Below, in pieces: positions 10,011 through 15,414 of a stretch of 15,414 nt of DNA (positions are counted from its first letter, which is position 1; every line of letters starts with the position of its first letter). A program made the translations under genes and the position numbers. The stretch lies in contig NW_006768807.1 of assembly GCF_000204055.1 (NCBI RefSeq), positions 720,901-736,314 of the forward strand, read 5' to 3'. The notes under the pieces are model-generated. The model was not told the origin of the DNA. It saw only the letters and a program-made list of their open reading frames with translations, and searched no databases. The DNA is from Melampsora larici-populina 98AG31 (lineage: Eukaryota > Basidiomycota > Pucciniomycetes > Pucciniales > Melampsoraceae).

Positions 10011-10294
10011 TTGTCTGTTTTCATGAAATACCCGTCTGAAGCGGAACAGTGTAAGTTTGTTACACTATCATGGTTACAATTCGTATTGATAGGGTCTGAT
10101 TGGACCTTGATTGCTTAACAGTATCTCAGAAGGCATAATTGTTGCGGGCTTTGAAATTGCAAGTTATGAATGGCCGGCCTCGAACTGTTTGTTTCGACTG
10201 GGGCTATACTATTTCAACCAGTGTCAAGAGATTGTCTCTTTTTTTACGCCAATTCAAAACCATCTGTTGACTCGGCTAGCTGGTGGTCAATAAA
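10011..10294 (+). other. Probable 3' UTR of the F-box gene with a UTR intron
   Basis: After the stop at 10010 there is a clean donor GTAAGTTTGT at 10051 and an acceptor TTAACAG ending at 10121, giving a 71-nt intron that would lie in the 3' UTR. An AATAAA polyadenylation signal follows at 10289-10294, then T-rich sequence. An intron this far past a stop codon could mark the transcript for nonsense-mediated decay, or it may once have been coding. Confidence 0.4.
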
Positions 10295-12170
10295 GCAGAA
10301 ACAATTGTTTCCATTTTTTTTTGCCTTTTTAATTTAATGAATTCGAAAAAAAAATTGCTTCATTACTCCCAATTACACAATCCAGTTGGATTACGTCCGT
10401 TTCTGACCTTGCGTGATGATTGAAAGTACTTTGTTTTGATCTATAAAAATTGTACTGACCGATTTATTTTATCTTCTGGCCCTATAGGTAGAAATTTAGA
10501 GAAAGACTCGACGTGTTGATTTGCAGCTTTTGAGTCATTTTAGATCTACTTTGATCGGGTTGGTAGACGACTCACAACATATTGTGCGTGAACATACACC
10601 ACAGTTTTGAACTATTAATCCAATTTGAAACCTAATCAGATATGAACTGGATAAGTCCTTCTTTGCCCAACGACAAAATATAAGACTCCTGTCTTGCAGT
10701 GCAATTGTTTATCGGTGAGGAGACCGAGGTATTCATCAGTGTGGACATGTCCGAAACAATCACATAATCTTTTGCCGCCCTCATGAAAAACTCGATTCAT
10801 GCTTAGCCTGGAATTTTTTTTCACCAGTACGGATCTCAGTTTAGTGGAATGGCCCATTGGATTAAGATAGATAAAACTTCATTATATGATCACGAATTAC
10901 TGCGTATTTGAAAACAACAAATTAATACATGGAGGTCATTAACAAAATGAAGATAAATAATATTTCATGTGGAGATCCAATATTACGGGTTGCACTTCGC
11001 GTAAAATCAGGAAGCGGTATGGTGCTAAATTGTACACATGGTGATATGCAATCTATGTTTGATGGGTTGGCATTGGCGAACCGAGAATTCAAACTTGATG
11101 GGATACAATGACAAATTGGCAATCGGAAGAGTCGAGTAGCCGTGAATTCGTGAGTTCCAATGTACGCGTATCGGTTCACTGATCAGGTCGGCTCGGCTAT
11201 GCAACACAGGCACGCTTACACTCTACCTGTTTTGCATTTACGAATCAAGGAAACAACCACGGTATTAGGAATCAGGACTACAAATTCGCCGGCAAAGGGT
11301 GTGCGTAATGACTTTCAGATTCGCGTGGTTCACTTTGTCTTCGAGAAGCGAGTGCAATTGAGAGGCCACTGGCGAGAACTGGCGGTATGTAGAGAGAATC
11401 GCCAGTGGGGGAGAAGGCAATAATAGTTGGTATCAATCTTGAAGTTATGATAAATCGACTCGCTCAATCATGCAACACGTGAATAGATTATAGATCTTCA
11501 ATAAGCAAGTCTCCCGTTCCAAAATCTGCTCGCTTGACCAAGAACCGGAACCAGATTGAGGAGGGTAGACTGAACTCTGGATAGACCAGAATATCTATTT
11601 AAATCAGACTCTGCGGCGGCTTAAGTGGTATAACCCTTAGTTGCATTGCACTAAACAAGAAAAGAGAAAACAATCCAAGTTAATCATTTAAAATCATTTA
11701 TAATAATCATTTATCATTACTGTGATTACTGTGAGTTCATCATTGTGATCATCAATCAGATCATTACTGTGATTGCTGTCATTATTGTCGTTTTTATTGA
11801 CATTATTTCTGATTTGTTCGTAATTGCAGTATTATAGTATAGATCGACTGTTATTTGTTTATAACAAGAACAACTACGAAGCTGCAGGTGAGTTATGAAC
11901 ATTTTTATCACTTAGTGATCTGCACCTAAATAGATTGTCAATAAGGATTAGTCTGATACCTCTTTTGCATTCGGATTGATATAGCAGAATAGAACTCTTT
12001 CGAACTACGAAGTTTCTTTCCGAAATCAAGCAAGGGAGTTCATTCCATTGAGATCAAACTTCGATTGGATAAATTGCAGATTGGTACGGGGTTTGGGGTC
12101 TACAGGGTGTTTTAAATGGGAGCTGATCCACATTTTGTTACTTTAAGTTAAACGACGAGGGATAATAAAT
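10295..12170. other. Long spacer, no gene recognised
   Basis: Both strands were scanned. Short frames exist (for example minus strand 10636-10857 and plus strand 10929-11111 and 11160-11423) but none carries a motif I recognise. Around 11680-11800 there is AT-rich sequence with many ATCATT/ATTACTGTGATT repeats. A strong donor-like GCAGGTGAGT near 11886 and acceptor-like ends near 11987 and 12079 may be a 5' UTR intron of the Helitron gene. The 5' end of the Helitron could not be located. Confidence 0.45.
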
Positions 12171-14641
12171 ATGCCCCCGAGGGCACGTGTGCGGGGCCCA
12201 GCAATCCCTTCGGAGGGACTTGGAACCGAGCAATCATTGATGCGCCGTTTCCCGAACGAGATACCTTTCAACATAGGGCAGCAAGATGATCATTGCTTGG
12301 GTTGTGGAGCTTTTAGATGGAAGCTTGAACGTCGTCTGAAAGATGCGAATCACTTGACCACAACTTACTCGAACTGTTGCCAACAGGGTGCAGTAGAATT
12401 GCCGATGCGTTATTTTCCGGAGGACGTGGGTGAACAAGTGCCTGAATTTTATCAAGAACTGCTGACTGGGACAGATGAAGGTGAGAATTTTATTGATTTC
12501 TCAGCTCCTGATTCGAACAAGGACTTTTGTTGAGATCCAACTGTTCAATATGATAGAGTCTCAAAATTTTCGGACTCTCATCCAGAAGTACAACAACGCT
12601 TTGTCCTTCACATTGCTTGGAGCAAAAATCGACAAAAGCGTGGCCGGGCAACGCGGTGTCTATGCTTTCAGAGTATCGGGTCAACTTTCGCATTTAATGG
12701 GTTCACTTATCCCACTCCCAGACCAAGAACCGGGGTTCGCTCAGATTTTTATCCACGGTGAAGGGGATGAAGACGAGGCCAATTTGCGCATTAGGCGCTG
12801 TCAGAGAAGACTCGAGCCGCGAATTTTGATGTTGTTCCAAGAGTTCCTTGACCAACACAATCCGTACGTCGAAGTGTTTCGGACCGCCGCCCAAATTTGC
12901 AATGATGGCAACACACAAACAATCCGCATCAATACCATCACGGCCCCAGGCAGGGATCATCGCCGGTATAATCGACCGACTGCACACGAGGTAGCGGCAA
13001 TAGTCGATGGTGATGGACAAATAGGCGCGCATCCTCGCGACATTGTGCTGCGACGACAGAGTGGTGACTTACAAAGAATTTCAGAACTGCACACGGGTTA
13101 TTTTGCATTACGATATCCTTTATTGTTCCTTTATGGCTCACAGACTTGGTCTGATGCGTATTCAAACCCAACCAAAGAGAGTGAGTATTTAATCCAAGTC
13201 AGAATGAAAATATATGGTCAATGATATTGTTGAACTGATTTAAATTGATTTTTTGAATTCTAAGACATCGAAGGCGATATCACGAATCTAGAATGGTTCG
13301 TGTACCTCCTGTTTAAGAGGTCAACTTTTTCAGTGATTCTGGCTGCAGGACGATTGTTTCAAGAGTTTGTAGTGGATATGTACCTATGTGTGGAACACTC
13401 ACGGTTACAATACCTGCGGTATCATCAAAGGGAGATTCGGGCAGCGCTTTACAGCGGGGCGATCGAAGCTTTGGGTAATGAAGCTGAGGATGAGATTGTG
13501 GGCAGGCGAGTGGTGCTACCCTCGAGCTTCATTGGTGGACCGCGTCATTTGAGACAACTATACCAAGACGCAATGAGCTTAGTGGCGGAGTTTGGTAACC
13601 CTTCGCTCTTCATCACAATGACTGCGAATCCCCAGTGGCCTGAGGTCCTGGACTCGCTCGACGCAGGCCAGCTACCAGAAGATCGACCCGATCTGATCGC
13701 TCGAATCTTTCATATCAAGTTCCGAACATTGCTTGAAGACGTAACGAAGCGAGATCGATTGGGGAAATGCATAGCTTACGTCTACTCAATTGAATTTCAA
13801 AAACGCGGTTTGCCACACGCGCACTTGATATTGTTTTTAGATGAAAGCTCAAGACCTCAAACACCTGGAGAGATTGATGCTGTGATCTCGGCTCAATTGC
13901 CAGACCCCGACACAGAATCTAGAATATACGAAGCCGTTACTCAGTTCATGCTTCACGGCCCGTGTCAAAATTATAAATGCTGGAACGGATCAGAATGCAA
14001 ATTAGGTTATCCGCGCCCTTTTCTCGAAACGACTGCAATCCGCGATGACGCTTACCCTACTTATAAACGACCGAATAATGGACGATTCTTTGAGAGAGGA
14101 AATTACCGTTACGACAATGGTTCAGTGGTACCTTACAACCGATCTTTACTGATGAAGTACAATTGCCACATAAATGTAGAGGCGTCAGTCAGTATTCGAG
14201 CGATTAAATATTTGTTCAAGTACATTTTGAAAGGGCATGATAGGACGGTGGCGAACTTACAAGATGAAGAGCGGGTCGATGAAATTCCGGCATATGTCAA
14301 TGCACGGTTCTTAAGTGCTCCGGAAGGTAAGCTTTGATGAATTGTTTCCCTCTTGAGGTAGTGAGACTGACTTGGTTTTGGCAGCTGTGTGGCGATTGCT
14401 CAAATTTGAAATCGCCGGCCGTTTCCCCTCGGTACAGCGACTGAGCATTCATCTGGAGAATGAACAAACGATTTATTACTTAGATGATCGTGGTCTGAGA
14501 GCGACGATGGAAACAGGGAGAGCTGAAAGGACTACTCTAACTGAATTCTTTCGCTTATGTCGAGAAAATGCCCCTCTCCGAGGTTGCGATCATACGGAAT
14601 GCGACATGTGCCAAAGTGACAACTTGAAATTTCAAAATTGA
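12171..14641 (+). CDS. Helitron Rep protein (Helitron_like_N), helicase absent
   Basis: Helitron proteins nick and join single strands during rolling-circle transposition, through an HUH nuclease fused to a Pif1-like helicase. Exons are 12171-12480, 12557-13180, 13265-14326 and 14385-14641; introns are 76, 84 and 58 nt (GTGAGA, GTGAGT and GTAAGC donors). The total is 2253 nt, exactly 751 codons, with no internal stop. A zinc-finger-like start has CLGCGAFRW (C42, C45) and SNCCQQG (C69, C70). YNNALSFTLLGAKIDKSV and GPRHLRQLYQDAMSL are typical Helitron segments. The HUH motif is GLPHAHLILFL, His 496 and 498. The catalytic tyrosines are in IKYLFKYILKG, Tyr 627 and 631. It then reaches TTLTEFFRL, which normally precedes the helicase, and stops at TGA 14639-14641. 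With no helicase in the remaining 770 bp, this is a truncated, probably non-autonomous copy. The Rep part itself looks undamaged. Confidence 0.9.
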
Positions 14642-14648
14642 AATTTCA
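14625..14648. repeat. Two 10-bp palindromes at the Helitron stop codon
   Basis: TGAAATTTCA, a perfect 10-bp palindrome, occurs at 14625-14634 and again at 14639-14648, four bases apart. The Rep stop codon is the first three bases of the second copy. This is also where Helitron-like coding ends. Confidence 0.8.
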
Positions 14649-15036
14649 GAATCCCCGGGTCAGAAATTGACAAAACTGGAATAAACATCAGATTTAATCC
14701 CAATACTGGTCTGAAACCGCCTGTATTGGGGATAAAACCTATCTTTCTGCCAGTTTTCACAATTTCCAGACCACAACTCAAATATCGACCACTGACTTGG
14801 CACTTTGGCACAAATAATACATGAAAATTTCAAGAAATCGATTTTCATCATGTCAAACTTCACATATGTATAAAACAACAAAACCCAATACCTAACCATA
14901 CCACAAGTTCACCTTTTGGGTAAATGCACACCCATCAAAACCTAATGTGATCATTACTAAGATCCCTACCGAGTCAACCATAGAGAAAATTTACAACCAA
15001 TCACTATCAGCTTTCACCTGTCCACAAAGTCTATAT
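14649..15036. other. AT-rich Helitron tail and flank
   Basis: No coding sequence seen. It contains an 8-bp inverted repeat, CCCAATAC (14699-14706) and GTATTGGG (14723-14730), and the putative terminal hairpin at 14914-14940. It leads into the GC-rich palindromic array. Confidence 0.5.
14914..14946 (+). other. Possible Helitron 3' terminal hairpin and CTAA|T end
   Basis: Arm TTTTGGGT (14914-14921), loop AAATGCAC, then ACCCA-TC-AAAA (14930-14940), which pairs with a two-base bulge. CCTAAT follows at once (CTAA 14942-14945, host T 14946). The order fits a Helitron 3' end, but the stem is weak and AT-rich. Confidence 0.3.
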
Positions 15037-15073
15037 CCCTGGGACCGGGATAGAGTCTATCCCAGTCCCAGGG
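15037..15073. repeat. 17-bp-arm hairpin at the left edge of the palindromic array
   Basis: CCCTGGGACCGGGATAG (15037-15053), loop AGT, then CTATCCCAGTCCCAGGG (15057-15073). The arms pair at 16 of 17 positions. It directly abuts the array. Confidence 0.9.
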
Positions 15074-15076
15074 CTG

Positions 15077-15414
15077 GTTCTCCAGCCGATCGACTGGAGA
15101 ACACAGCCTAGGGCCACCTAGGCTTAGGTGGCCCATCCCTCCAGTCGATCGACTGGAGGGATGGCTCTCCAGGGCTGGAGCCTAAGCATAGGTGTCCCAG
15201 GGCTTGTTCTCCAGTCGATCGACTGGAGAACAAAGCCTAGGGCCACGTAGGCTTAGGTGGCCCTTCCCTCCAGTCGATCGACTGGAGGGATGGCCCTGTG
15301 GGCTGGAGCCTAAGCCTAGGTGGCCCAGGGCTTGTTCTCCAGTCGATCGACTGGAGAACAAAGCCTAGGGCCACCTAGGCTTAGTGGCATTCTCCTCCAG
15401 TCGATTGACTGGAG
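15077..15414. repeat. GC-rich tandem array of nested palindromes, unit about 128 bp, continues past the window
   Basis: Units begin with GTTCTCCAG at 15077, 15206 and 15334 (periods 129 and 128 bp; the third is cut by the window end). Each full unit holds two long palindromes sharing the 20-bp core CTCCAGTCGATCGACTGGAG. One is 26 bp with GTT/AAC ends (15077-15102 with one mismatch; 15206-15231 and 15334-15359 perfect). The other is 32 bp with CCATCC/GGATGG ends (15133-15164 perfect; 15262-15293 one mismatch). Between them is an inverted repeat, GGGCCACCTA/TAGGTGGCCC with a 4-nt loop (15111-15134, repeated near 15240-15263). Nearly the whole unit can fold. Base composition is sharply unlike the AT-rich flank. 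No family recognised. Confidence 0.9.

Larger units (their letters stand above)
12171..14945 (+). mobile_element. Truncated Helitron; right end tentative, left end not found
   Basis: The span is anchored on the Rep gene. The right boundary is proposed from a hairpin at 14914-14940 followed by CCTAA|T, resembling the Helitron 3' signature (short hairpin, then CTRR, inserted before T). The 5' TC terminus must lie upstream of 12171 and I could not pick it out. Missing helicase coding indicates an internal deletion or a degenerate 3' part. Confidence 0.5.

Noticed and set aside
10636..10857. Minus-strand 73-residue ORF that reads somewhat like a protein
   Set aside because: Isolated, with no recognised family or splice partner; too little to call a gene.
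10929..11423. Short + strand ORFs in the spacer
   Set aside because: They are in unlinked frames with ordinary composition and no motif.
14560..14620. A second frameshift near the end of the Helitron Rep gene, since another frame reads LRSYGMRHVPK
   Set aside because: Only a faint resemblance to the family segment before the helicase, followed at once by a stop. Not enough to claim.
15077..15414. CRISPR array
   Set aside because: Eukaryotic context. The spacers between palindromes are themselves repeated, so there are no unique spacers.

Overview
The window reads as nuclear DNA of a basidiomycete, most likely a rust fungus (Pucciniales; Melampsora- or Puccinia-like). The genes are all on the + strand and broken by many very short introns (54-84 nt, GT...AG, several with a CTGAC-type branch site). 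The families present, a Tet-like 2OG-Fe(II) oxygenase, F-box/LRR-like proteins and an intron-bearing Helitron, are ones expanded in rust genomes. The species is inference; no rRNA or housekeeping gene fixes it.

Layout. 1-650: AT-rich leader with a 75-bp tandem duplication. 651-2284: a four-exon Tet-like oxygenase gene that carries an apparent one-base frameshift. 2462-2779 (- strand): a doubtful small Cys-rich ORF. About 2815-3235: a degenerate GAAGAAGATT minisatellite, followed by T-rich DNA. 3742-4335: a 5'-truncated F-box/LRR relic. 4336-5990: no gene seen, apart from a TATA box at its end. 5991-7352: a clean five-exon gene for a 370-residue protein of unknown function. 7353-8658: AT-rich spacer. 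8659-10010: a fuller F-box/LRR-like gene, paralogous to the relic at 3742-4335, with one in-frame TGA and a conserved terminal intron. 10011-12170: 3' UTR and spacer. 12171-14641: a four-exon Helitron Rep gene with zinc finger, HUH and two-tyrosine motifs but no helicase. 14642-15036: AT-rich tail with a possible Helitron 3' end. 15037-15414: a GC-rich array of nested palindromes with a period of about 128 bp that runs off the window.

The genes do not form a pathway. The region looks like an accessory, repeat-rich part of the genome, with decayed gene-family copies and a mobile-element remnant around one intact unknown gene. Exon joins were derived by hand from splice signals and reading phase. 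For the 5991 gene and the Helitron gene the joined exons sum to an exact multiple of three with no internal stop. For the oxygenase they sum to one base too many, which is the basis for calling a frameshift.

The strongest unexplained structure is the palindromic array at the right end. The most informative decay evidence is the pair of F-box copies: the relic keeps an 18-nt remnant of the intron that is full length in its sister.
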